Source: Stenocarpella maydis
Lineage: Eukaryota; Ascomycota; Sordariomycetes; Diaporthales; Diaporthaceae
DNA: 64,000 nt
Direction of reading: 5' to 3'
Assembly (NCBI GenBank): GCA_002270565.1
Contig: NQMI01000026.1
Location: 365,079 to 429,078 of the forward strand
This document shows positions 55,639-64,000 of the stretch, piece by piece. Each line of letters starts with the position of its first letter. Within the stretch, counting starts at the first letter, position 1. The translations under genes were made by a program, and so were the position numbers. The notes under the pieces were generated by a model. It was not told where the DNA came from. It saw only the letters and a program-made list of their open reading frames with translations, and searched no databases.

Positions 55639-55923
55639 GCGCCAACGCCCTTTGTACATATATGTATGTTACTGCATGTAGCTACTTGGCCTCGGTCCAG
55701 GATATTGCAGGGTTGGGCTGACGGGGGCCGAGATGAGGAACAATCGCTGCACATGAAAAAAGCTGAGTGGTTCGGACCTGTCCCAATCTCTTCCGCCACA
55801 GTGGGTCGTCCAAATACTGAGTGGCATGTGCTGGATGGACCGATATCAATCACTATTGTTTTCTCCTGTGCCCTGGGCCGTGGAAATGCCGAGTTCATTT
55901 GCGACCCGGACCTCGTCACTCGC

Positions 55924-57543
55924 TCAGACACTGATTGTCTTGAAGACGCTGAACTCCTGGCCGGTGGCAACCAAGGCGCCGGGGATTTGTGGATGCCAGT
56001 GTAACTCCTTGGCCTGCTCATGGTAGTGCACAAACAGCAGCTGCGGCGGCACATCGTTGACGCCCGCGGTGTCCTTGCTTTCCTCGTCATCCAGCTCTAC
56101 AGCAAGGTCCCACAGTGTGACCGTGTTGTCGCCCGCCGCGACAGCCACAATGCTATCGTCGGTGGGATGCCACTCCACACTCGTGATCTGCTCCTTGTGA
56201 TAGTCGAAGCTTGCGACCGGCGTGGGCTTCTCGGTGGCGTTGGGCTTCCACTGCCGCAGGTCCCACACTCCCCAGACCCCATCATCGTCTCCGGAGGCCA
56301 GCAGGTTGGACCTTTGTTTGCTCCAGCTCATGACGTTCACGTCGGTCCGGCTGATTGGCATCGTGATCATGGCCTGCCGGCTCTTGCTCCTCACGTCCCA
56401 GATGCGTATAGAACCGTCAGACGATGCTGAGGCAAAGACCTTGTCCTCGCTCGGGCTCCACTGGATCTCCTCTACGCTGCCTGTGTGGCCTGTAAAGGGT
56501 CTGGTGTCTGTGACCCAGCCACCCCCGTCGGTACGGGTCGTCACGTAGATGATGCCGTCGTTGTCGCCGGTTGCAAGCTTCCCCGCTGGCGACAAAGGCG
56601 ACCAGTCAACAGCATAACCTTCTGACTTGTGAGCGCGGATCGTTGAGAGGGGCCTGTTCTGCTTGTCTGAGACAATAAGGCCAGGGGTATCAAAGCTGGC
56701 GAGGTGGGGTGTAATGTCATGGATATAGACGTGGGAGGATTCGGTCATGGTGGCGACGAGGGTGGTGGGAGGTTTGGATGGGTCCGCGTTGGGGGTTTGA
56801 TGGGCGCGCGTGCGGTTCGTGGTCGAGGACAAAGGGATGCTCTTGGACTCGAGGATGGGGTCGGCCTCCTCATCATTGTCATCGTCGTCGTCGTCATCGC
56901 TGTCCTCGCCATCCTTTTCCATCCTGCTCAGACCGGCAAACTTCATCACCATCAGCGCGTTCTCGTTGGCGCGTTGCCCTTCGGCCTGTGTGCCCGAAAC
57001 AGTGTACATGGTGGCGGGATAGACCTTGCGGTTGTCGCCGAGGGAGTCGCGGATAATGTCGAAAGAGAGGCAGGGCCAAGGGGTGGAGAGGTTGTGGAGC
57101 ATGTGATAAGTGCTGGGGTCGGGGGCAAGTGTCTGGCCTGGCTCGAGTTTCGTACGACCGACGATAAATGTGCCGGGCCCGGTGGCAGCGCTGTCGACGT
57201 CCATTGCGCCTGCGGCTACTCATGCAGGCAATGATCAGTCAGGTTCTGGGTAATCCCAGGGGGTTTCCTGGTCTCTCCGCGTCTCGTCGTAGGCTCTGTC
57301 GACGGGGCACGCCATGGGATGGTGTCGGCGCAACCCACCTGCTTTCTCCTCGGCCTCTCTCTCAGCGTCTGGCCTGCCGTCAACGCCGGCCTCGAGGATC
57401 TCGTCCTCGCTCTCGAACTCGTCCTCGAACTCATCCTCAAATTCGCCCATGCCTTCATCGGCCTTGCCGTCAATGTCCATAGCGTCTGGGCGGTGGCCGG
57501 CCTTCAACGGGCCGTCATCTTGTTCTCCTGCCCGCTTGGACAT
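55924..57543 (-). CDS. RRB1: WD40 ribosome-assembly protein RRB1 (GRWD1 family)
   Basis: Exons are 57543-57339 and 57209-55924 (phase 1); 496 aa, close to yeast Rrb1 (511). It is the nuclear chaperone of ribosomal protein L3 in 60S subunit assembly. Visible features: an N-terminal acidic stretch (GEFEDEFEDEFESEDEI), a CAF1C/histone-binding-like start (YHMLHNLSTPWPCLSFDIIRD, then NENALMVMKFAGL), a second acidic run of Asp/Glu (about residues 175-190), then WD40 repeats with EGYAVDWSPL, HTGSVEEIQWSP, DGSIRIWDVRS, DVNVMSWS, DDGVWGVWDLRQ and HKEQITSVEWHPTD. It ends PGALVATGQEFSVFKTISV. It is a housekeeping gene among accessory ones. Confidence 0.94.
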
Positions 57544-58107
57544 GGTGTTGGTGTATCGATCGTCGCAGGGAACCAAGATGCAAGCCTCGAGGGGGAAAGG
57601 GAACAAGTCAAGGACGATACGACAAGTCAAACGCGAGGTAAGAAGCGGCTCGATATATCGAACGCAAGACGCCAGGGACACAACACAAAGACACCTGGGC
57701 AGGTTTTTGCGACGGAGTGTTGATTGGTCTCGGAGGTGCATTTACTTGTTCTAAAAAAATTTGGCGGCGATAAGATAAGCCAGGACGGTGTAAGTCGCTT
57801 CTAAAGCAATCACCTGCAGATATACTGAAGTACCTAAGTACCATGAGGAGGGGCCCTACACCAAGCTACACAGTAGTCGCCCACATGGCCTATGAATCAA
57901 TTGCCGAGGTCGACGTCAGTCTTCTACACCAACCTCGGGGCGATATGCAAGCACTCAAGGGCAGACAAACATCTCGTCGCAGGAATAATCATGTTTTATA
58001 TGACGACTATGATTCCGATTTTGGTCTTTGAGCCCATCTCAGGTCCCAGTCAATACTTGCGTAGGCCGTAACGTGGGATCTTGTTCCTGCGCTAGATCAA
58101 CCCCGCC
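57544..58107. other. Intergenic, no gene seen
   Basis: Promoter of RRB1 and 3' region of the dioxygenase gene, both minus strand. The small plus frame 57843-58031 has no supporting evidence. Confidence 0.5.
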
Positions 58108-59590
58108 TCATTGCTTGTAGAACACCAGGCATCTGACCTCAATGCTCTGTCTACCCTTGGCGTCACTTGGTGTGTCAGGGTCTATGAAGGCCGTGTGAGG
58201 GGTGAGAGCGGCGATGCCATGCTGACCGCCTGGCTGGCCCTCGCTCGCCGAGTCAAAACACTTGATGAACATGGCCTCGTCCGGAGACATGTCCTTCATA
58301 TACTGTTTGGCAGATTGTGGGTCAGTACTTCATCTCGCATTATGTAAGCAAAAAACAAAAGGGTGATGGTGCGGGGATTTCCCAGAGTGCAGTCTAGAAT
58401 GCTCTCCCTAGGTGCTCTGATAAAGCGGGCAGCAAACATTGGGTCGTACAACTTACCCAGAACTTGTGTTTCTCGTTGGGTGCAATCGAGTACGTCTCGC
58501 CTGTATCATTGAAGCTCGTTAGCCCTGTGCGGCCATGGCTGGTTGTGGTGTTCGAGCCTGCACACGTGTGCGCTCTCCGCTTACCTCTGACTTCGTATCC
58601 CGTGGTGTCCTTCGCTTTCCCCGGGTCCGGCAAGATCTCCTTTCCCCTATCGTCTTTCTCGTCCCCGATGCTCCTATTCCTCGAGGGATAGAGCAAGTCG
58701 ACCCTGACGAGGTCCTCTGGCGCAGTTGACCTCCAGTCCACCACAGCAAGAGGAAAATCACTGGCCGGGTGACCTATCGGCCTCCAGACATTTATCAGTT
58801 GGTACCTCCTCTTAAGCAACTCACCCACCTCCGCCTCCGGCACGTGGCGCCGGACCCTGGTTTCTGCTGCCTTCGGGGTCTGATCAACATGAACTTGCTG
58901 CACTGGCTGCCGAGGTGAGGCAGGGTCATGCTTTCGAATTGTATGGTCAAATATCACGACCTTGTCAATCTCGGGCCCCAGCTTTTCCCTCAGGAGTTGC
59001 TCCACCTCGGCGTAGTACTTGGAGCGCACCTCGCTGTCGTCGGGTGCGAAGAACGCGCGTGGTTGGACTTTGGATGGGTAGTCGTAGACAGCGAACCCGG
59101 AGACATCCACGCCGAACTCTGTGCCATCGGCAGCTGCGTCACGGATATTCGCAACAGATCGCTTGCGCTCTGTGCGCTCGAACGAGGTGGCGTCGGTGTC
59201 CTGAAGCATTGGGAGTTAGCTTTCAAAGAACTAAAGAAGAAGTTTTATTTGAATACAGCATGGACCAGGCCACATGGTGGCCATGGCTTTTGGGACATAT
59301 GCTGCGGGGAGGAGCATGCTGTTTCCATGCGAGTTCAAAATGTCTCTGGGAGCTGCTTACCACTTTGGCCCATGGCTTGATGAATGGCTCCTCGGATTGC
59401 GTGATGGTGGCTGGGTCGATGTACTATCAATTCAAGACGTCGCCGAGTTAGATCTCTACGTGCGGGGACCACTCCTGTACCTTGGCGTCGTCGCGTCTCC
59501 CAGCGTTGACTACCAGGGTTCGAGCGCATCAAAGTTGTTGGTTCGCGCATATGCATATGTACTACGTACCCGGAATACGCCTGTCGTCAT
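58108..59590 (-). CDS. AsaB/CmcJ-like Fe(II)/2-oxoglutarate-type oxygenase
   Basis: Five exons: 59590-59570 (21 nt), 59423-59361 (63 nt), 59200-58585, 58500-58457 and 58302-58108, with agreeing phases; 312 aa. It belongs to the fungal group that includes hydroxylase/desaturase AsaB and bacterial CmcJ. Supporting motifs: N-terminal MTTGVFRYIDP, VANIRD..TEFGVDVSGFAVYDYPSKV, IFDHTIRKHD, the metal-binding QQVHVDQTP (His132, Asp134), RRYQLINVWRPIGHPASDFPLAVVDWRS, KHKFWYMKDMSPDEAMFIKCFDS and LTPHTAFIDPDTP..SIEVRCLVF (second His and 2OG-binding Arg). Members act in secondary metabolism as hydroxylases or desaturases. The two tiny first exons are inferred from splice consensus and phase only. An Old Yellow Enzyme lies 1.4 kb away in divergent orientation, across an AT-rich island. 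Confidence 0.87.
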
Positions 59591-61023
59591 GGTGGCGTGG
59601 TTTCGAGTGATGCTGTTGAAGGTGTGAATGCGGTGTGGGAGAGGGAAGACTTGGCTGGTGATACCTGGAGCGCCTGAAGGGCTACGCGCATACTCCTCAT
59701 GTTCGTGAAAACGTCTGACCAGGCCGAAATCCCCTCGTCTCGGCCGCTCGGTGCCGGATCTGCGAAGGACGCCTTTGCACTGAGAGGGGGTGACGTCAAC
59801 ACATAATTAATAATCTGAGCGAATCCTATAGGGCGGGGCGGACTGGAAAAGCTTAGAAATTCAGACGTCGCATCCTGGCTCCCACCCCACACCGAGGAGA
59901 GGCCTATATGGTGCGCCGCAGTGCTGACTTTCCAAAAACACCCTTGTTACCTCAGATTCACTTGATAATTTGACCCCAGGGAGGGTATGGAGGGCTCTAA
60001 TTGGTTGAAAAAAAAATCTTAATCCCCACTTTTTCCCCAACTGCCAAGAGGCTAAAGATTTAAATATCCACATTTTCTCTAATTACTAAGTGGCTAGTAT
60101 ATAGAAACTTAGCCTAATCCTAATATTCTAAAATATCCTTAGACTCTAAAGACACCCTCTTTAAAAAATATTTCTGTTAAACCTCTTATTTTAATTTTTT
60201 AAAAAAATTAAAATTAAGATTTTGAAAACGAACCATTTTAAAAAGGAAAGTTTCTATTATGCTTTAAATAATATATCTTTAAAATGATTTTCTTAGGAGT
60301 ATTTTTTTTAATTGAGTTCTTATAGTCTGAAAAAGCAAAAATATTCTAGGTACTTATTTTAAGGGAGTGATAATAAGGTTAAAAGGGGTTTTTGGAAAGT
60401 TAGTACTGCGGTGTATAATAGCCTAAGTTAGTTTTATTTTTAATCCGCTTATAACCCCTCCCTATCTTTTTGTCTTTCTTTTTTTAAAAACAAGAAAAAG
60501 AAAAAGGAGCTATAGCCGTCTATTTAACTAGATATAAGTACTTTAAAATTTAATATCAAATGCAAAATATAATAATGATTTAGACAAAAGGACATAGAAA
60601 ATATATAATGCGGCTGAAGCCAGAGAGCACCTAATATCATCCTCGAGGCAGGATTGTCCGAAATGTTCTGCCTACGGCGGCCCAGTCTCGCACTAAAGTA
60701 CTCAAAAATGCCTCGGTAAAATGTGCCATCCTACGGCCAGTCTATCGGAGTGATGGAAACGTGTATCGTTTCGGAATCATGTCAGCACGCCATGGCTCTT
60801 CTCACCGTCTCACCGTCCAACCTTCACTGCTTAGAAATCACAAATACGGGGTGCAGCCAAAAAAGAATATTTAATTCGGAAGAAAGATCCCACCTTTGCT
60901 TAACTCGCTATTTTTGGTAATCAAGGTTCAGATGTGAATGTCTATTTCTGTTCACCACGATTTCTAAGTTTCTCACCCATAAATTACGTACGGCAAGTTC
61001 TGCATCTCAAGTACGACGGCAGC
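59591..61023. other. Divergent intergenic region with strongly AT-rich island
   Basis: From about 59990 to 60620 the sequence is dominated by A and T (runs such as TTTAAAAAA, AAAAAAATTAAAATTAAG), far from the GC content of the flanking genes. No open frame persists. It fits a transposon remnant eroded by repeat-induced point mutation, now lying in the shared upstream region of the dioxygenase and OYE genes. Confidence 0.6.
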
Positions 61024-62145
61024 ATGGCCGGGACATCCAAACTCTTCAAGCCGCTTAGGCTGGGCCGGTCTGACCTTTCCAGCCGCATCGCTTTGGCCCC
61101 ATTAACACGCTTCCGCGCTGACGACGACTACGTTCCCCTGCAACATCTTGTGCCCGAATATTACGCCCAGCGTGCATCCGTACCAGGTACACTGCTTATC
61201 ACCGAAGCTACATATGTCGCCCCACAAGCAGCTGGATACCCCTTCGCTCCCGGTATCTGGTCGCAGGCACAGATCGATGGCTGGAAGCATGTTACAAAGG
61301 CCGTACACGACAAAAAGTCCTTTATCTTCATGCAGATCTGGGCCCTGGGTCGTACCACAAAATTAGACGACCTCAAGAAGGTGGCTGGGCCGGATGCCAA
61401 AGTTGTATCTGCCAGTGATATCCCTATTCAGGACGGTGGCGAGAAGCCGACCCCACTGAGCGAGGATGAAATCCGGTGGTACATCGACCAGTTCGTCCAG
61501 GCCGCCAAGAACGCAATCGAGGCAGGCTTCGACGGCGTCGAGATCCACGGAGCAAATGGTTACCTTGTGGACCAGTTTATCCAGGACGTCTCCAACCAGC
61601 GCACCGACCGATGGGGCGGCAGCGTTGAGAATCGGGCTCGCTTTGCGCTCGAGATCATAAAGGCCGTGACCGAGGCCATAGGTTCAGATCGGACAGCCAT
61701 CAGGTTGAGCCCATTTTCCGACTTCCAGAGCATGGGAATGGCCGAACCAAAGCCGCAGTTCTCGTACCTGGTTAGGGAGCTGAAGCAGTACAGCCTCGCG
61801 TACATTCACCTGGTCGTAGAACCACCCTCATCGGGCAACGCTGTCATCGATACCACTGAGATCGTGAACCACCTCGTTGACATTTGGGACAACCAGAGCC
61901 CTGTACTTCTGGCAGGCGGATTCAAGCCAGCGTCAGCTATCACTGCGGTAGATGAGGAACTCCCGGATAAGGACATTGTTATCGTCTTCGGCCGTTTCTT
62001 CATTTCCAACCCGGATCTCGTCTTCAGGGTCCAGAGGGGCATTGAATTAGCCACATATGACAGAGGGGAGTTCTACAAACCCGGAAAGCCAGACGATTAT
62101 ATCACCTATCCATTCAGCAAGGAGTACCTGGAGGCAAAGGCATAA
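61024..62145 (+). CDS. Old Yellow Enzyme (NADH:flavin oxidoreductase)
   Basis: An intronless 373-aa FMN-dependent ene-reductase of the classical type. It starts at ATG 61024 (MAGTSKLFKPLRLG); an in-frame ATG at 60934 would add 30 atypical residues. Features: APLTRFRA (Thr28 near FMN), FMQIWALGR, EIHGANGYLVDQF with substrate-binding His175 and Asn178 and proton-donor Tyr180, SNQRTDRWGGSVENRARF, LAGGFKP and FGRFFISNPDL (phosphate site). Family knowledge: reduces activated C=C bonds using NAD(P)H; fungal members serve in stress response or in natural-product routes such as ergot alkaloids. The native substrate is unknown. It is divergent from the AsaB-like oxygenase, so a joint small-molecule role is possible but unproven. 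Confidence 0.93.
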   Translation: MAGTSKLFKPLRLGRSDLSSRIALAPLTRFRADDDYVPLQHLVPEYYAQRASVPGTLLITEATYVAPQAAGYPFAPGIWSQAQIDGWKHVTKAVHDKKSFIFMQIWALGRTTKLDDLKKVAGPDAKVVSASDIPIQDGGEKPTPLSEDEIRWYIDQFVQAAKNAIEAGFDGVEIHGANGYLVDQFIQDVSNQRTDRWGGSVENRARFALEIIKAVTEAIGSDRTAIRLSPFSDFQSMGMAEPKPQFSYLVRELKQYSLAYIHLVVEPPSSGNAVIDTTEIVNHLVDIWDNQSPVLLAGGFKPASAITAVDEELPDKDIVIVFGRFFISNPDLVFRVQRGIELATYDRGEFYKPGKPDDYITYPFSKEYLEAKA

Positions 62146-62886
62146 ATGCATCGACAAATCCTTGTGGTTATTTCCGAGAATGCCCAGGTGTAGTTAGCGA
62201 GACATAGAAGCGCATCAACCTAATTAGAATCCGTGCTTTAAAGTAAATGCATCATTCAAGATTTTTTCTCATCCCAGCGGCCCCTTACCCAAAGTCGATT
62301 TTGCAAGACCTCCAAACCGAACACTTCCTTATGCAGTCTGAAAATTGTCTCTGGTCGCCCTATTCCAGCACTGCGCGGAGCGCTCGTTGCCGAAAACCCT
62401 TCCAGCCATTCAAATGCGTACAACTGTCTGATAAAATAGTCCCGCATTTACGTCATCGCGAACAATAACTGGCTACATGACATCTTGTAAGTTTAAAAGG
62501 TTACGTTCTGCGAGTCGGTCAGCTCTTGGGTCGAAGCATTATCCCTGGCGGCCTGAGATAATGACCCAGGGGTACATCCGATTCGACAACAAACCCTGAA
62601 CTGTTTGCAAGGCAGCGAATGGTAATATGGAAATTGTTTACGCCCAAGACCTGTGTGGGCTTTTGCCAGATAAGGAGGACTTTGGGCAGTCAGACACCTT
62701 CTTGGCCATTTGTACTTACCATGCCCAACTAGCACCACTTCTTGTCTTCCAATATTTATGCCTGGCATCTGCAGGCCGGTAATTGAAGGCAAGCATCTCA
62801 GGAACTCTCATACTGCATGATCAGAGCTTCTAAAAAAAAATATAGCACAAGGTTGCCAGAATCACGAATCCCCGGCTGGCGCCACA
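62146..62886. other. Intergenic, no gene seen
   Basis: 3' region of the OYE gene. An A-run lies at about 62833-62841. No supported frame. Confidence 0.5.
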
Positions 62887-63256
62887 ATGTCGCGTCTCTA
62901 CGTAACAGCGAGTATGCCGCACAATAATTGGGCAGGTCTCGCGGTTCCGACCTTAAGCATCGAAGCCAATGATCACACCGGTGGTGGAATAAATTACGGG
63001 GGCTTGCATCCATCAAGTATTGCTGCCCTGCTAGGAAAGGGGCCAGAGGTGAAGAAAGGAGAGAGGTTTGATTTCAAGTTTAATATTAATGTGAGCGTTT
63101 TCCCCGGAGCATACAACCGCCTCCGGGTCTCGACTTAGCGTCAGTGACTGACTCTTCTTCCAGGGCTCGCGGAGCTCGGCAGCTCTTGTGATCAACACGA
63201 CAAAGCATTTGCCTCATGTGGAATGGTCGACAGATGGCGGATTAGGTCAGTTCTGA
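62887..63256 (+). CDS. Small hypothetical protein or gene fragment, two exons
   Basis: A frame from ATG 62887 to 63090 (MSRLYVTASMPHNNWAGLAVPTL..., INYGGLHPSSIAALLGKG, KKGERFDFKFNIN) ends at a GTGAGC donor. A TTCCAG acceptor at 63158-63163 continues in phase 0 to TGA 63254-63256 (GSRSSAALVINTTKHLPHVEWSTDGG), 98 aa in all. The text is protein-like and the splice sites are good. No family is recognised; it could be the 3' part of a larger gene whose start has been lost beside the adjacent transposon relic. Confidence 0.4.
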
Positions 63257-63590
63257 TGGTTATACAACGAACGCGGAGATTCGCACCCATAAAAACGGAG
63301 GGTACACAGGTACATATAGGCCCCTAGTGCACATATAACGCGCACCACCCAAATTAGTATGCAAACCATTATTTTAACCTTAGCCGCCATTACTACCGGT
63401 AGTTCTCATTATTACTTTAGTAATACCACTATCGCTATACTCACTACAGTAGGAATCGCTTAAATCAATAGTATTTTACTATATATCTAGTCTATACGGA
63501 CTATAATCTTATCTTAAATCTTCTCTACCTTATCGTTATTATCATTATCACTAATGAGGTCCCCAACAGTTAGATCTACCTGTAGCAATT
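63257..63590. other. AT-rich flank of the transposon-like relic
   Basis: Rich in TTATTAC/ATTACTAT words with no open frame. It appears continuous with the decayed frame to its right. Confidence 0.5.
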
Positions 63591-64000
63591 AGTTAATGCT
63601 TCCAATAGCTGCTATACGCTGCTGCTTAGCCCCTAACCTTGTGCTTAAGGGTGTGCCTACTGCTGAGGTCTGCGTAATTAATCTCGTGATATCTGATAGC
63701 AGCCTTTGCTTTTGAGGCTGCTACTTTGCCTTCTTCGTAACCCTTCTCACCAGCTGCTGGCTCTGAGGGATGCTAATATGCTGGGCATCACTACTACAGG
63801 CATCCTCTTCATCTAGGGACTGGAGGGTTACATTATTATACTTAAAAGCTGAATTCATTCGCTATATTAAAGCTATTATTACCCTTATCTTATCACTAGC
63901 CCTACTGCTGAGGCTCATCATTGTTAAACGGAACCGCTCAGCAGGGCGTTGGCACTTCCTGCAAGGAGTTACCCTAGACTTCTTGTAAGGAGTTACCCTA
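63590..64000 (-). pseudogene. RIP-like decayed repeat-element gene, continues past right edge
   Basis: Reading leftward from the edge, one minus frame gives RVTPYKKSRVTPCRKCQRPAERFR..., SDKIRVIIALI-stop-RMNSAFKYNNVTL, LDEEDACSSDAQHISIPQSQQLVRRVTKKAK-stop-QPQKQRLLSDITRLITQ, GTPLSTRLGAKQQRIAAIGSIN-stop. The stops are TAG, TAG and TAA in an AT-shifted setting, the outcome expected when CAG/CAA codons are changed by RIP. A CxxC pair (CRKC) and the mixture of basic and acidic stretches suggest a transposon-borne or repetitive fungal protein, but the family is not identified. Confidence 0.5.
63963..64000. repeat. Short direct repeat of GGAGTTACCCTA
   Basis: AAGGAGTTACCCTAGACTTC is followed 24 bp on by AAGGAGTTACCCTA at the very edge. 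In the minus frame it duplicates the peptide RVTP. Probably an internal duplication of the relic. Confidence 0.7.

Noticed and set aside
1..64000. CRISPR arrays, bacterial operons, rRNA genes, telomere repeats, complete tRNA genes
   Set aside because: None seen. The genome type is eukaryotic, no (TTAGGG)n-like array occurs, and the only tRNA-like piece (55109-55124) lacks a foldable cloverleaf.

Overview
The window looks like nuclear DNA of a filamentous ascomycete (Pezizomycotina; Sordariomycetes is my inference). Genes are split by short introns with GT(A/G)(A/N)G(T/C) donors, CTGAC/CTAAC-like branch sites and CAG/TAG acceptors. The protein families are also fungal: glutamic (G1) peptidase, Crh-type GH16 with a GPI tail, an AsaB/CmcJ-like dioxygenase, and secreted SET and DUF1524-type nuclease proteins. 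I could build 14 well-supported protein genes, one of them cut by the left edge, by joining exons whose phases agree. A few weaker ORFs and decayed fragments are also listed.

Layout. 0-6.5 kb: a dihydroxy-acid dehydratase gene (minus, truncated at base 1, with an 8-nt microexon), a low-complexity intergenic region holding a ~390-bp array of a 9-bp A/T unit that ends in an ambiguous base, and a Myb/SANT-type regulator (minus). 6.5-22 kb: about 15.5 kb with no convincing gene, lying between that regulator and a second, divergent Myb/SANT regulator (plus, 22.0-23.4 kb). 27-28.4 kb: a cell-wall chitin-glucan transglycosylase. 31.3-39.7 kb, all plus: a secreted M28B metallopeptidase, a secreted glutamic endopeptidase and a 14-TM MFS transporter resembling vacuolar amino-acid carriers, together a plausible extracellular-protein utilisation group. 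42-46 kb: an acyltransferase-3 membrane protein and a SET-domain protein with a signal-peptide-like N-terminus. 47-51.3 kb: divergent indoleamine 2,3-dioxygenase and kynureninase, two steps of tryptophan catabolism sharing one promoter region. 52.5-57.5 kb: a CE1-type esterase, a secreted HNH/DUF1524-type nuclease and the ribosome-assembly WD40 protein RRB1. 58-62 kb: an AsaB/CmcJ-like Fe(II) dioxygenase and an Old Yellow Enzyme flanking an AT-rich island.

The right half is a mosaic: GC-rich genes alternate with AT-rich patches (about 48.8-49.4, 60.0-60.6 and 63.3-64 kb) and decayed frames with internal stops, which fits old transposons altered by repeat-induced point mutation. The most notable observations are the long gene desert between the two divergent Myb/SANT regulators, the 8-nt microexon in the dehydratase, the apparent lack of a mitochondrial leader on that dehydratase, the IDO/kynureninase pair, and an in-frame stopless intron in IDO. 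All calls come from reading the sequence; no database search or transcript evidence was available.
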